Shown here: one piece after another, positions 37,043 to 47,300 of the stretch
How positions within the stretch are numbered: position 1 is the stretch's first letter
How the letters are laid out: each line of letters opens with the position of its first letter
Assembly: GCF_024105735.1 (NCBI RefSeq)
Contig: NZ_JAAAML010000002.1
Span: 992,001-1,056,000, forward strand
Direction of reading: 5' to 3'
Source: Parahoeflea alexandrii
GTDB taxonomy: Bacteria; Pseudomonadota; Alphaproteobacteria; Rhizobiales; Rhizobiaceae
Length of the DNA stretch: 64,000 nucleotides
Translations under genes and position numbers: made by a program
Notes under the pieces: model-generated
What the model was told of the DNA's origin: nothing
Database searches by the model: none
The model's input: only the letters and a program-made list of their open reading frames with translations

Positions 37043-37765
37043 ATGCCCGAAGCACACACAGTCACTTCTTATGATGATGACCTTCGTTTCCTGACGCGCC
37101 GGCTGTCGGAAATGGGCGGCATTGCCGAGCGCATGGTTGCCGACGCCGTCGCGGCCCTGGTCAATGCCGATACCGGCTCAGCCCAGCGCGTCATCTCCGA
37201 AGATCTGCTGCTCGACAATGGCGAGCGTGAAATCTACGACAAGGCAGTTCTGGTAATTGCCAAGCGCCAGCCGATGGCCTCGGATCTGCGTGAGATCATC
37301 GGCTCGATCCGGATCGCCTCCGATCTTGAGCGGGTCGGCGATCTGGGCAAGAACATCGCCAAGCGGGTGATCGCCGTTCACACCATGGCCCAGCCGCGCA
37401 AGCTGGTCCGCGGCCTCGAGCATCTGGCCGAACTGGCTCTGACTCAGCTCAAGGAAGTGCTGGACGCCTTCGCAACCCGTTCGCCCGATCTCGCAAATTC
37501 GATCCGCGAGCGTGACGAGGAGATCGACGCGATCTACACTTCGCTGTTCCGCGAACTTCTGACCTACATGATGGAAGATCCGCGCAACATCACTGCCTGC
37601 ACCCACCTGCTTTTCTGCGCCAAGAACATTGAGCGGATCGGCGATCACGCCACCAATATCGCCGAGACAGTCTATTACGTGGCCACCGGCGAGCAGCTGG
37701 CAGCCGAACGGCCGAAGGACGATGATACCGCCACCATGGTCGCGCCCGCACCGGGTTCGGACTGA
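37043..37765 (+). CDS. phoU: Phosphate signalling protein PhoU
   Basis: 240-residue helical-bundle protein that links PstSCAB to PhoR and keeps the Pho regulon off when phosphate is ample. It contains two PhoU repeats; metal-binding E/D motifs are visible in IRIASDLERVGDLGKNIAKR and CAKNIERIGDHATNIAE. ATG 37043 has AAGGA seven bases upstream. It sits 46 bases after pstB and 23 bases before phoB. Confidence 0.96.
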   Translation: MPEAHTVTSYDDDLRFLTRRLSEMGGIAERMVADAVAALVNADTGSAQRVISEDLLLDNGEREIYDKAVLVIAKRQPMASDLREIIGSIRIASDLERVGDLGKNIAKRVIAVHTMAQPRKLVRGLEHLAELALTQLKEVLDAFATRSPDLANSIRERDEEIDAIYTSLFRELLTYMMEDPRNITACTHLLFCAKNIERIGDHATNIAETVYYVATGEQLAAERPKDDDTATMVAPAPGSD

Positions 37766-37788
37766 GAGCGCTACGGAGTGCATGACCC

Positions 37789-38478
37789 ATGGCGATGAGT
37801 CCACGTATTACTGTGGTTGAGGACGAAGAGGCACTTTCGGTGCTGCTTCGCTACAATCTGGAAGCTGAAGGCTACGAGGTCGACACCGTGCTGCGCGGTG
37901 ACGAGGCTGAAATTGCACTTCAGGAGCGGGTTCCGGATCTGCTGATCCTCGATTGGATGCTGCCGGGCATCTCCGGCATCGAGTTGTGCCGCCGTCTGCG
38001 CGCCCGGCCCGAAACCGAGCGGCTGCCGATCATCATGCTCACCGCACGTGGCGAGGAGAGCGAGAGGGTTCGCGGTCTGGCGACGGGTGCCGACGATTTC
38101 GTCGTCAAGCCGTTCTCGACGCCCGAACTGCTGGCCCGTGTCAGGGCCATGCTGCGCCGCGCCCGTCCGGAAGTCATTTCCAGCCTGCTCAAGGTCGGCG
38201 ATATCGAACTCGATCGCGAAACCCACCGGGTCAAGCGCCGTGGCCGGGACATCAAGCTGGGGCCGACCGAGTTCAGGCTTCTCGAATACCTGATGAGTTC
38301 ACCCGGCCGGGTTTACTCCCGCGCCCAGCTTCTCGATGGTGTCTGGGGTCATGATGTCTATGTCGACGAGCGCACGGTCGATGTGCATGTCGGGCGGTTG
38401 CGCAAGGCGGTCAATCTCTCCGGCATGCGCGACACCATCCGCACCGTTCGCGGCGCGGGCTACTCGATCGAGGGCTGA
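37789..38478 (+). CDS. phoB: Phosphate regulon response regulator PhoB
   Basis: 229-residue OmpR-family regulator. The receiver has acidic pair E11/D12, phosphoacceptor D55 in LILDWMLPG, T85 and K107 in VVKPFS; the winged-helix DNA-binding domain ends in RTVDVHVGRLRKAV...RTVRGAGYSI. It binds Pho boxes such as the one at 32062-32105. ATG 37789 has GGAG ten bases upstream; ATG 37795 is the alternative. A strong terminator ends the locus. Confidence 0.96.
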   Translation: MAMSPRITVVEDEEALSVLLRYNLEAEGYEVDTVLRGDEAEIALQERVPDLLILDWMLPGISGIELCRRLRARPETERLPIIMLTARGEESERVRGLATGADDFVVKPFSTPELLARVRAMLRRARPEVISSLLKVGDIELDRETHRVKRRGRDIKLGPTEFRLLEYLMSSPGRVYSRAQLLDGVWGHDVYVDERTVDVHVGRLRKAVNLSGMRDTIRTVRGAGYSIEG

Positions 38479-38514
38479 CGCGGGATTTACCGCCATCTCA
38501 GACAAGAGCTCCAA

Positions 38515-38547
38515 CGAAAAAGCCCGGCTTCACCCCGGGCTTTTTCG
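38515..38547. terminator. Bidirectional terminator between phoB and gcrA
   Basis: Perfect 13-bp stem CGAAAAAGCCCGG (38515-38527) and CCGGGCTTTTTCG (38535-38547). A-tract and T-tract flank both arms, so it can serve the convergent phoB and gcrA transcripts. Confidence 0.93.
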
Positions 38548-38583
38548 TGATCCAAACCTTTTGCCTGTGAGAGGCATATCAAT

Positions 38584-39111
38584 TCAGCGGGCGCGCTTGC
38601 GCTCGCTCGACGGCTGGAAGGCCATCTTGGCGTGATAGCCGCAATAGGGCGAGGAATCGCCGGAATCATTGCCGCAGAAGTGAAAACCTTCCTGCAGCGG
38701 ATCACCGACCGGCCATTTGCAGGTGCGCTCGGAAAGCTCCACCAGCGAGAGCCGGCGCGAAATCGGCACCACCACATCCTCCATCGGACGGGTGTCGATC
38801 TCTTCCGATGCAACGACATCCAGATCCTGCTTCAGGGCTGCGCCGCCACTCGATCGGCTGACGGTTCTGGTTGTCGTCTGGCTTGCTGTCCGCCCGGCAT
38901 AATTCGGTGCGCGCGGCGCCGCGGTCGTGCGCTTGGTGCGCACCGATGCCTGCCCGCCGCTCTTGGCGCGACCGGGCAGGTTGAGCCTGTGCACCTTGCC
39001 GATCACCGCGTTCCGGCTGACGCCGCCCAGCTGAGCCGCGATTTGGCTGGCACTGAGCCCGTCCGCCCAGAGTTTCTTGAGTCTTTCAACCCGTTCATCA
39101 GTCCAGTTCAT
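38584..39111 (-). CDS. gcrA: GcrA cell cycle regulator
   Basis: 175-residue alphaproteobacterial cell-cycle factor that binds sigma70 RNA polymerase and GANTC-methylated promoters. N-terminal helix-turn-helix MNWTDERVERLKKLW...SQIAAQLGGVSRNAVIGKVHRL (residues 1-45) is the GcrA hallmark, followed by a basic linker and a C-terminal domain with the cysteine/histidine-rich CKWPVGDP...FHFCGNDSG...YCGYHAKMAF. ATG 39111 follows GGGGAG. The upstream region is loaded with GANTC sites, suggesting methylation-state control. Confidence 0.95.
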   Translation of the reverse strand: MNWTDERVERLKKLWADGLSASQIAAQLGGVSRNAVIGKVHRLNLPGRAKSGGQASVRTKRTTAAPRAPNYAGRTASQTTTRTVSRSSGGAALKQDLDVVASEEIDTRPMEDVVVPISRRLSLVELSERTCKWPVGDPLQEGFHFCGNDSGDSSPYCGYHAKMAFQPSSERKRAR

Positions 39112-39258
39112 GCAATACTCTCCCCGTATCCCGTATCCCGGGATGGCAGAATCCCTCACCGTCGCCCCGGAAGACCGGAACTCGAACGCTCGGTTACAGT
39201 GAGGTGAATAGTGTCCGCCGCGAACGTCTATTTCATGCCTTCAACTTAGTGGTCGGCG

Positions 39259-39295
39259 GACTCCGTGACAAGAGTCAGCCGAATCATGCTGATTC
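39259..39295. promoter_or_regulatory. Cluster of four GANTC (CcrM) sites upstream of gcrA
   Basis: GACTC (39259), GAGTC (39272), GAATC (39281) and GATTC (39291) lie within 37 bases, about 150-185 bases upstream of gcrA; GAATC at 39149 and GAGTC at 39079 add two more nearer the gene. CcrM methylates GANTC and GcrA reads it, so an autoregulatory or cell-cycle promoter is plausible. Confidence 0.6.
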
Positions 39296-39431
39296 CTTTT
39301 TGCGGTTTTCCCCAACTTAGGAGGTGGGTATCAATTCTCACCATTCAGCGTTGACTTGGGGGTGATATCCCCGGCTGCTTGGGCGAATGACCGGAGCGAT
39401 CGCCGTGGCCCGAGCCGCGCCTGCTGTCTCA

Positions 39432-39458
39432 TTGACAGGCATGCCCTAATTGTAAATA
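39432..39458 (+). promoter_or_regulatory. Candidate sigma70 promoter for argD
   Basis: TTGACA (39432-39437) followed after 15 bases by TAAATA (39453-39458), 125 bases upstream of the argD start. The -35 is perfect, while the spacing is short and the -10 imperfect. Confidence 0.35.
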
Positions 39459-39584
39459 GTGCCCACGCCGCCCCGGAAAGGGCGGCATTTTGGTTTTCCG
39501 GCATGCCCTGCCTTGTCTCGCCGTAGCGGTCGCAAGGCAAGGGTGGTGCCGTATTGTCCGTTCTCGAAGGGGGAGAGAAGCGCC

Positions 39585-40778
39585 ATGGCTGAAGCCAAGC
39601 CGCTTTATGACACTTACAACCGCGTTCCGATCGTGTTCGAGCGTGGACATGGCGTCTGGCTGGAAACACCCGAGGGCGAGCGGTATCTCGATTTTGCCGC
39701 CGGCATAGCGGTCAATTCCCTTGGCCACACCCATCCGCATCTTGTTGGGGCGCTCAAGGCCCAGGCCGATCGTCTCTGGCACCTATCCAATGTGCACGAG
39801 ATCCCCGATCAGTCCCGCCTCGCCCAACGGCTGACCGAAGTGACCTTTGCCGACAAGGTCTTCTTCACCAATTCCGGTGCCGAGGCGCTGGAGTGTGCCA
39901 TCAAGACCGCGCGGCGTCATTTCTTCGTCAATGGCCAGCCCGAGCGCTATCGCATAGTCACTATCGAGGGCGCCTTTCACGGCCGGACCCTGGCGACGAT
40001 TGCCGCCGGAGGCCAGCCAAAGTACCTCGAAGGCTTCGGGCCGAAGGTTGAAGGCTTTGATCAGGTTCCATTTGGCGATCATGAGGCGCTGAAGGCGGCG
40101 ATTACCAGTGAAACAGCCGCCATTCTGGTCGAGCCGGTGCAGGGCGAGGGCGGTATCCGTCCGCTGCCCAATGAATGCATGCGCGGCCTGCGCGAGCTGT
40201 GCGATGAACATGGCATCCTGCTGATCCTTGATGAGGTTCAGTCGGGTGTGGGCCGGACCGGCAAGTTGTTCGCCCATGAATGGGCCGGCATTGAGCCGGA
40301 CATCATGGCAGTGGCAAAAGGCATCGGCGGCGGTTTTCCCTTTGGCGCCTGCCTGGCCACGGCCAGTGCGGCAGACGGCATGACGCTCGGTACCCACGGC
40401 ACCACCTATGGCGGCAACCCGCTTGCCATGGCGGTCGGCAATGCCGTGCTGGATATCATTCTCGACGATGGATTTCTTCCGCACGTCAATGATGTTGCTC
40501 TGGTGCTCAGGCAGGGACTGGCTTCACTCAAGGATCGCTATCCGGATTTGATTGCTGACGTCCGCGGCTCCGGCCTGATGCTCGGTATCAAGTGTGCCAA
40601 ATCCAATGCGGATCTGGTTGCGGCGATGCGCAGTGAGCATCTTCTGGCAGTCCCGGCCGGCGACAATGTCGTCCGTTTGCTGCCGCCTTTGATCGTGACC
40701 GCCGAAGAAGCCCGCGAAGCGCTCGCAAAGACAGAGGCCGCGCTCGAAATGCTGTCCCGCAACGGTGCAGCCAACTAA
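39585..40778 (+). CDS. argD: Acetylornithine / succinyldiaminopimelate transaminase
   Basis: 397-residue class III PLP aminotransferase of arginine (and lysine) synthesis. Landmarks: [18 protein letters not shown] (about residues 91-108), [61 protein letters not shown] with the Schiff-base lysine in AVAKGIGGG, and [17 protein letters not shown] 39585 follows GGGGGAGAGAAG. argF begins 14 bases after its stop, so the two form an operon. Confidence 0.94.
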   Translation: MAEAKPLYDTYNRVPIVFERGHGVWLETPEGERYLDFAAGIAVNSLGHTHPHLVGALKAQADRLWHLSNVHEIPDQSRLAQRLTEVTFADKVFFTNSGAEALECAIKTARRHFFVNGQPERYRIVTIEGAFHGRTLATIAAGGQPKYLEGFGPKVEGFDQVPFGDHEALKAAITSETAAILVEPVQGEGGIRPLPNECMRGLRELCDEHGILLILDEVQSGVGRTGKLFAHEWAGIEPDIMAVAKGIGGGFPFGACLATASAADGMTLGTHGTTYGGNPLAMAVGNAVLDIILDDGFLPHVNDVALVLRQGLASLKDRYPDLIADVRGSGLMLGIKCAKSNADLVAAMRSEHLLAVPAGDNVVRLLPPLIVTAEEAREALAKTEAALEMLSRNGAAN

Positions 40779-40792
40779 ACGGACCGGATTTT

Positions 40793-41716
40793 ATGACCAA
40801 GACCCCATCCGCCAGCACCCGGCATTTTCTCGATCTCTCCGCCGTCAGCGCCGGAGAGTTGCGTGCCATGCTCGACGCGGCGCGATCCGCCAAGACGGCG
40901 ACCGAAGCGGACAAGCCACTCGCTGGCAAGATGCTGGCCATGATCTTCGAGAAGCCCTCGACACGCACTCGTGTCTCCTTCGATGTCGGCATGCGGCAGC
41001 TCGGTGGCGAAACGCTGTTTCTGTCGGGAACGGAGATGCAACTCGGTCGGGCCGAAACCATTGCCGATACGGCAAAGGTTCTCTCGCGCTATGTCGACAT
41101 CATCATGATCCGGACGCTGGATCATTCCCGTATGCTCGAACTCGCCGAACATGCCACGGTGCCTGTCATCAATGCCCTGACCGACGACACGCATCCCTGC
41201 CAGATCATGGCCGACATTCTGACGTTCGAGGAGCATCGCGGGCCAATCAAGGGCAAGACGCTGGCCTGGACGGGCGACGGCAACAATGTGCTGCATTCGC
41301 TCATCGAAGGGGCTGCGCAGTTCGGGTACCGCATGCAGATCGCAACCCCTGAAGGGTCGGAACCCGAGGCGAAATTCGTCGAGTGGGCCCGCAAGCAGGG
41401 CGCGGAAATCGACATCAGTGCCGATCCTGATCGCGCGGTAAACGGTGCCGATTGCGTTATCACCGACACCTGGGTGTCGATGAACCAGGAACACAAGGCG
41501 CGCGGCCACAATATCTTCGTGCCTTACCAGGTCAATGAAACTCTGATGCAGAAGGCCAATCCGGATGCTCTCTTCATGCACTGCCTCCCGGCTCATCGCG
41601 GCGAGGAAGTCACCGACGGTGTGATGGACGGGCCGCAGTCGGTGGTGTTTGACGAGGCGGAGAACCGCTTGCATGCGCAAAAGGCGATCATGCGCTGGTG
41701 CATGGGCGTTCTGTAG
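40793..41716 (+). CDS. argF: Ornithine carbamoyltransferase, anabolic
   Basis: 307-residue enzyme making citrulline from ornithine and carbamoyl phosphate. Carbamoyl-phosphate motif [12 protein letters not shown] (about 51-62), HPCQIMAD, the ornithine loop DTWVSMNQE and the catalytic [14 protein letters not shown] are intact. The arginine motif and length fit the anabolic ArgF class. Located immediately after argD. Confidence 0.96.
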   Translation: MTKTPSASTRHFLDLSAVSAGELRAMLDAARSAKTATEADKPLAGKMLAMIFEKPSTRTRVSFDVGMRQLGGETLFLSGTEMQLGRAETIADTAKVLSRYVDIIMIRTLDHSRMLELAEHATVPVINALTDDTHPCQIMADILTFEEHRGPIKGKTLAWTGDGNNVLHSLIEGAAQFGYRMQIATPEGSEPEAKFVEWARKQGAEIDISADPDRAVNGADCVITDTWVSMNQEHKARGHNIFVPYQVNETLMQKANPDALFMHCLPAHRGEEVTDGVMDGPQSVVFDEAENRLHAQKAIMRWCMGVL

Positions 41717-41750
41717 CGCCTCTGGCGCTTTCGGCGTTCAGTACCTATAT

Positions 41751-41797
41751 GGCCGGTTGAAAAGTGGAACCGGCCAGCCCTGACCGGCCAACCCTGA
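41751..41797 (+). repeat. Inverted and tandem repeats between argF and hslO
   Basis: GGCCGGTT (41751-41758) is the inverse of AACCGGCC (41769-41776), forming a possible 8-bp stem. ACCGGCCAGCCCTG (41770-41783) is directly repeated as ACCGGCCAACCCTG (41784-41797), 13 of 14 bases identical. It may act as a weak terminator or processing site after argF. Confidence 0.45.
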
Positions 41798-41840
41798 ATG
41801 GTCAATGTGTGCCCTGTGCCACGATAGACAATCGGAATTG

Positions 41841-42836
41841 ATGATGGAAACCGAAATCCAGACCCCTGGCGAACAGGACTTCGCCGGAGACGACCGCGTC
41901 CTGCCGTTCGAGGTGGACGGCCTCGATGTGCGTGGCCGGACGGTTCAGCTTGGCCCCATGATCGACGCGATTCTCGGCCGGCATGCTTATCCCGAGCCGG
42001 TTGCGCGTCTGCTCGCCGAAGCCATCGCGCTTACAGTGCTGCTCGGCACCTCGCTCAAGTTCGAAGGCAAGCTGATCGTCCAGACAAAGGGTGATGGACC
42101 TGTTGACCTGCTGGTCGCGGACTTCTCGACGCCCGGTAATCTGCGCGCCTATGCCCGCTTTGATGCAGAGCGCCTGGCTGCTGCGGAGGCTGCCGGGACG
42201 ACGAAGCCCGCCGAACTGCTCGGCAATGGAATTCTCGCCTTTACCATTGATCAGGGCGCCTACATGCAGCGCTACCAGGGCATCGTCGAGATGAAGGGCG
42301 ATACGCTGGAAGCCATGGCTGAAACCTATTTTCGCCAGTCCGAGCAGATTCCCACCATTGTCCGGCTGGCTGTCGCCGAGCTCATCGACCGCGATGAAGA
42401 CGGCAAGCCGCGTCACAGCTGGCGGGCCGGAGGCATCGTCGTCCAGTTCCTGCCGCAGGCACCCGATCGCATGCGCACCCCCGACCTTCCGGGCGGTGAC
42501 CTGCCGGAAGGCATGGAAGCCATCATGCATGATGAAGACGACAGCTGGGCGGAAGCCAAGGCGCTGGTCACAACCGTGGATCCGGGCGAACTGACCGATC
42601 CGGAGGTCGGCGCCGAGCGCCTCCTCTACCGGCTCTTCCATGAGCGCGGTGCCAAGGTCTATCCGCCGGTTCCGGTCTTCGACAAGTGCAGCTGCTCGCG
42701 CGAACGGCTGGGTGAGGTGCTCGATGGGTTTTCGGAAGAAGAGCTTGAGCACAGTATCGAGAACGGCGTGATCACCGTGCAATGCGAGTTCTGCTCGACG
42801 GCCTACAAGTTCGATCCGGCCGAGTTCCGGCGCTGA
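41841..42836 (+). CDS. hslO: Hsp33 redox-regulated chaperone
   Basis: 331-residue cytosolic holdase activated by oxidation. The N-terminal domain covers about residues 20-240 (PLGPMIDAILGRHAYP..., LLGTSLKFEGKLIVQTKGDGP); the C-terminal zinc switch is present with all four cysteines: CSC in DKCSCSRERL and CEFC in VTVQCEFCSTAY. Start is one of the two adjacent ATGs at 41841/41844; the upstream ATG 41805 adds a Cys-rich leader without a ribosome-binding site. It stands 125 bases after argF. Confidence 0.94.
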   Translation: MMETEIQTPGEQDFAGDDRVLPFEVDGLDVRGRTVQLGPMIDAILGRHAYPEPVARLLAEAIALTVLLGTSLKFEGKLIVQTKGDGPVDLLVADFSTPGNLRAYARFDAERLAAAEAAGTTKPAELLGNGILAFTIDQGAYMQRYQGIVEMKGDTLEAMAETYFRQSEQIPTIVRLAVAELIDRDEDGKPRHSWRAGGIVVQFLPQAPDRMRTPDLPGGDLPEGMEAIMHDEDDSWAEAKALVTTVDPGELTDPEVGAERLLYRLFHERGAKVYPPVPVFDKCSCSRERLGEVLDGFSEEELEHSIENGVITVQCEFCSTAYKFDPAEFRR

Positions 42837-42921
42837 GGGCTTGCGCCCGTAAAGATGACGAAACTTTAATTTGCCATGTGTCCGCATTACGTTACCTGTT
42901 GGGTTGCAACGGAGTGAAGTG

Positions 42922-44307
42922 ATGCTCGACAAGGCGGACAAGCCTCTGGACGTGCCTTTGGAACCCTCGCGCGCCCGATCGCCGTCGGCACGCCTCGGAT
43001 TTTTGCGGCCATTGGTTCAGTTTGCCCTGATGGCGCTGGTGCTCGCCGGTGCCTGGCTGGCGATGCAAAGCCTCGCCGCCTCCAAGCGTGAGCGTACGCC
43101 CAGACCGTTTACGCCGCTGGTCTACACCGTTGAGACAGCAGCTGCGGAGCGCGCAGACAACCGTCCGGACATCCGCCTGTACGGGCAGGTCGAGACTGGC
43201 CGTAATGTCGACCTGCGCACCACCGTGAGCGGTGACGTCGTCGAGATCCATCCCGATATGGTCGCCGGGCGCCGCGTCGCCGAGGGGACTGTTCTTTTGC
43301 GTATCGACCCTTTTGCCTATGAAGGGGCTCTGGTCGAGGCGCGCGCCAATCTGGCCTCTACCCGCGCCGCAATTGCAGAGATCGATGCGCGTCTCGCCTC
43401 CGAGCGCGAACAACTTGAAGCTTCGGAAGCACAGCTCGAACTTGGTCGCGCCGATCTGGAAAGGGCTCTTTCGCTCGCGGATTCAGGCGCTTTGACCGAC
43501 AAGGAGGTTGATGCACGACGCCTGATCGTGTCCCAGCGCGAGCAGGCCTCGAGCCAGCGGCGCAACAACATCCTGATTGCGGAAGCACAGCGCACCCAGC
43601 AGGAGGCCAATGCCGAGCGGCTTGAATGGAAAATCCGCGAAGCTCAGCGAAGGCTCGAGGAGACCGCGCTGATTGCTCCTTTTGACGGCATCATTTCCGA
43701 TGAAACCGTTGAGACCGGCCGGTCGGTGAACGCCAATGAAGTTGTTGCGTCGATCTATGACGATACGGCGCTCGATGTGAAATTCACCCTCACCAACGCG
43801 CAATATGGCCGCATGGCCACCGATACTGACCCGCTTGTCGGCCGCCAGGTCGAACTGGGCTGGAGCGTTGGCGGTACACGGTACACTTGGCCGGCAGTCA
43901 TCGACAGGATCGGCGCCCGCGTGACCGCCGAACGCGGTGGGGTGGAAGTCTTTGCCCGCATCGGCGAGGCCGACAACCCGGTGCAACTGCGCCCCGGCGC
44001 CTTCGTGTCGCTGACCGTGCCAGACCGTATCTGGCCTGAGACATTCCGGCTTCCCGAGACCGCCGTGCGCAATTCCGATCATGTCTTCGTGGTGGTCGAC
44101 GGCAAGCTCGAGCGGCGCGCCGTCCGGCTGATCGCCTGGGACGGCGAGGATGCGATTGTCGATGGCAGCCTTGAGGATGGCGACACCGTATTGGTCACCC
44201 GCCTGACAGAAGCCACAGAAGGCGTGCGCGTGCGTGAGCCTTCCGTTGGCGGCGCTGCATCGGATCCGCAACAGCCTTCCGCTCCAGCCGTGGACGCCGG
44301 GGAATGA
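42922..44307 (+). CDS. RND efflux periplasmic adaptor (membrane fusion protein)
   Basis: 461-residue membrane-fusion protein with one N-terminal membrane anchor (about residues 32-52, PLVQFALMALVLAGAWLAMQ). It has the usual lipoyl halves (VETGRNVDLRTTVSGDVVEIHPDMVAGRRV and TALIAPFDGIISDETVETGRSV) around a coiled-coil hairpin rich in Glu/Arg/Ala (about 135-240), then beta-barrel and membrane-proximal domains. It overlaps the permease gene by four bases (ATGA). No outer-membrane factor gene is adjacent. The substrate is not predictable. ATG 42922 follows GGAGTGAAG. Confidence 0.9.
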   Translation: MLDKADKPLDVPLEPSRARSPSARLGFLRPLVQFALMALVLAGAWLAMQSLAASKRERTPRPFTPLVYTVETAAAERADNRPDIRLYGQVETGRNVDLRTTVSGDVVEIHPDMVAGRRVAEGTVLLRIDPFAYEGALVEARANLASTRAAIAEIDARLASEREQLEASEAQLELGRADLERALSLADSGALTDKEVDARRLIVSQREQASSQRRNNILIAEAQRTQQEANAERLEWKIREAQRRLEETALIAPFDGIISDETVETGRSVNANEVVASIYDDTALDVKFTLTNAQYGRMATDTDPLVGRQVELGWSVGGTRYTWPAVIDRIGARVTAERGGVEVFARIGEADNPVQLRPGAFVSLTVPDRIWPETFRLPETAVRNSDHVFVVVDGKLERRAVRLIAWDGEDAIVDGSLEDGDTVLVTRLTEATEGVRVREPSVGGAASDPQQPSAPAVDAGE

Positions 44308-47300
44308 GCGGCAGCGACCTGCCGGGCCGGGGATTGTTTGCCGGACGCGGTCTGGTAAGCACCTTCATCCGCCACCCCAACGCCGCCAATCTGCTGATGG
44401 TGCTGATGATCCTGTTCGGCGCTTTCTCGATTGCCCGCATCAACACCCAGTTCTTCCCCACCATCGACCGCCCGACAATCAGCATCGGTGTGGCCTGGTC
44501 GGGTGCCAGCGCCGAGGACGTCGAAACCAATGTGCTGGCTCTGGTTGAACCGGAGGTGCGCTACATCTCCGGCGTCGACCGGATGACGTCCACGGCAGCG
44601 GAAGGCTCGGCCACGGTCCGGCTCGAGTTTGCCGACGGCACCGACATGACCCAGGCGATGACCGATGTGGAGACCGCGGTCAAGGCGGTCGGCAATTTGC
44701 CCGAGGATGCGGAAGAACCAACGATCACCAGGTCGGTGTTCTTTGACACCGTTGCCAAGCTCGCGGTCTTCGGCAGCGCCGACGAAGTGGTCAAGCGGGC
44801 CTGGGCCAAGCGCATCCGCGACGAACTGATCGATCGCGGTATCGACAAGATCAACTTTACCGGCCTGCGTGGCGCGGAGATCCGCGTCGAGGTCCCCGAG
44901 ATCGAACTGCGGCGTCTGGACATGAAGATATCCGACGTGTCCTCCGCCATTGCCGCCAACAGCCGCGATCTGCCTTCGGGTACGGTCGAGGGCGCGGTCG
45001 ACCGCCAGCTTCGGACGCTGGCCGATGCCCAGGGCGCAAGGGAACTGGCCGGCGTTGAAGTCAAGTCCTTCACTGGCGGCGAGAAGGTCCTGCTGGGTGA
45101 CATCGCCACCATCACCGACGGGTTTGACGCCGACGACACGAGGGGCCTGGCCAGCGGATCGCCTGCCATAGAACTCGACATCCGGCGCGCCCCGACGGCC
45201 GATACGCTCAAGACGGCTGCGATCCTGTCTGCCTATATCGACGAGATCGGGCCCAGGCTTCCGCCTGGTGTCGAGATAGCTACCTACGAGGTCGCCTCCG
45301 ATGCGCTGTCGGCGCGGATCTGGCTCCTGGTCAAGAACGGGCTGGGCGGCCTGCTCGTCGTCGTGGCAATCCTGTTCCTGTTTCTCAATGCCCGCATCGC
45401 CTTTTGGGTGGCCGCGGGCATCCCGGTGGCGATGCTGGCCACAATCGGCTTCATGTACGCGTCCGGCCAGACGATCAACATGATGTCGCTGTTCTCGCTG
45501 ATCATGATGCTCGGCATCATTGTTGACGATGCCATTGTCGTTGGCGAGCACACTGCCACGCGGCTGCAGATGGGTGATGATCCGCAAACGGCTGCCGAAA
45601 ACGGTGTCGGCATGATGTTCACCCCGGTGATCGCGGCGATGTCGACCACGCTGGCGGCCTTCGCCCCCATCCTGCTGATCGGCGATACAATCGGCCAGAT
45701 GATGGCGGTGCTGCCGATGGTGGTGATCGCGGTGCTGGTCTCCAGCCTGCTCGAATGTTTTCTCATCCTTCCCGGACACCTGGCCAATTCGCTGGCCGGC
45801 CGCAAGCCGCCCGGCTGGTCCTGGTGGCGCCAGTTCCTGGTGGCTCTCATAGTCATGGTATTCCTCACCGGGCTGTCGGGGCGGCTTGCGGTGGACCTCG
45901 CGCTGGGTGCCGAGGACAGCGGCGTGCGCGCCGCCGCGCGCGGGTTTGCTGACCTTCCGCAATTGGCCAGGATGGCAATTGTGGTGGCGGTGTCGCTGGC
46001 TTTGGCAACACTGATGGAATGGGGGCTGCTGGTTTTGCGCCGGCGCAACAGCCGCGCGGGCGTGCGTATGGAGGATGCCGGCGAGAGCCGCTTCCGGCGC
46101 GCATTCGACCGGGGCTTCGACTGGTTTCGTGATGTCCCCTTCGCCCGCCTGGTGCAAATGGCCTGGAACTGGCGTTACGTGACCCTGTCGATCGCGCTTG
46201 CCATGGTCATGGTTTTGGCCATCGGCCTGGCTCGCTCCGGACGCGTCGAGTTTGTCTTCTTCCCCTCGCCGGAAGCCGAGAACATCTCCGGCACCATCAT
46301 TTTCAACGCAGGTCTGCCGGAAGACATCGCACTGAAAGCGATCGCCGCCCACGAGGAAGCCCTGCGCGAAGCCGACAGGGCCTTGTCAGGCAGCGGTCCC
46401 TCTTCGATCAAGGCGGTTTTCACCACTTTTGGAGCCTCAAGCCGTAGCGGCAGCGCCACCGCCCGCATCCGGGTGCAGCTGACCACATCCGAGGAGCGGG
46501 ACATCCGCACTCCCGACATCGTCAATGCCTGGCGCAAGGCCGTTCCGGATATCGCAGGGGTGACCCGCTTCACTGTCGCCCAGTCACGCGGCGGTCCTCC
46601 GGGCAGGGACATCGAGGTCCGTCTGCAGGGTGAACGGGTAGCGGCGCTGAAAACCGCTGCTGCCGATGTGGTCGCGCTGCTGTCGGGCATCAACGGCATC
46701 ACCGGACTGGATGACAACCTTCCCTGGGGCAAGCCCGAGCTGATCATGGAACTGACGCCGCATGGCGCCGCACTCGGCTTTTCCATCGAGGAGGTCGGCC
46801 GCCAGATCCGCAACGCCTTTGATGGATCCGTACCGTTCCGGTTTCCCCGCGGCGATGACGAGGTGACCGTTCGCCTGGTCCAGAAGCCTGCTTCGCCAGG
46901 CTCCCAGGCCTTGCGGGATTTTGAGCTGCGGAGCCCAGGCGGAACCTTTGTGCCGCTGTCGGAAGTGGTCGACATGACCGAGCGCCAGGGCTTTTCAGCG
47001 ATCCAGCGCCGAGACGGCCAGAGCACCATCTCGGTGACCGGCGACATCGACACCGCGGTGACAACAACGGGCGGGGTTGTAGAGCAACTTACCAGCAGCG
47101 GTGAACTCGACCTGATCGCCGGCCGTCATGGCGTGAGTTACACTTTCGGTGGGCGCTCCGAGGAGCAGGAAAACGCCTTTGCCGACCTTCAGCTTGGGGT
47201 CGCCGTGGCGCTGAGCGTGATCTACATCATTCTTGCCTGGGTCTTCGCCAGTTACTGGCGGCCCATTGCGGTGCTGCTGATCATCCCGTTCGGCGTCATC

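Larger units (their letters stand above)
39112..39584. other. Intergenic region between gcrA and argD
   Basis: About 470 bases between divergent genes. It holds the GANTC cluster at 39259-39295, one more GANTC at 39149-39153 and a candidate argD promoter. Short frames on both strands here lack ribosome-binding sites and were not accepted as genes. Confidence 0.7.

Noticed and set aside
44079-46352. 757-codon minus-strand frame opposite the RND adaptor and permease
   Set aside because: His/Asp/Arg/Gly-rich shadow of the RND genes without recognisable domains.
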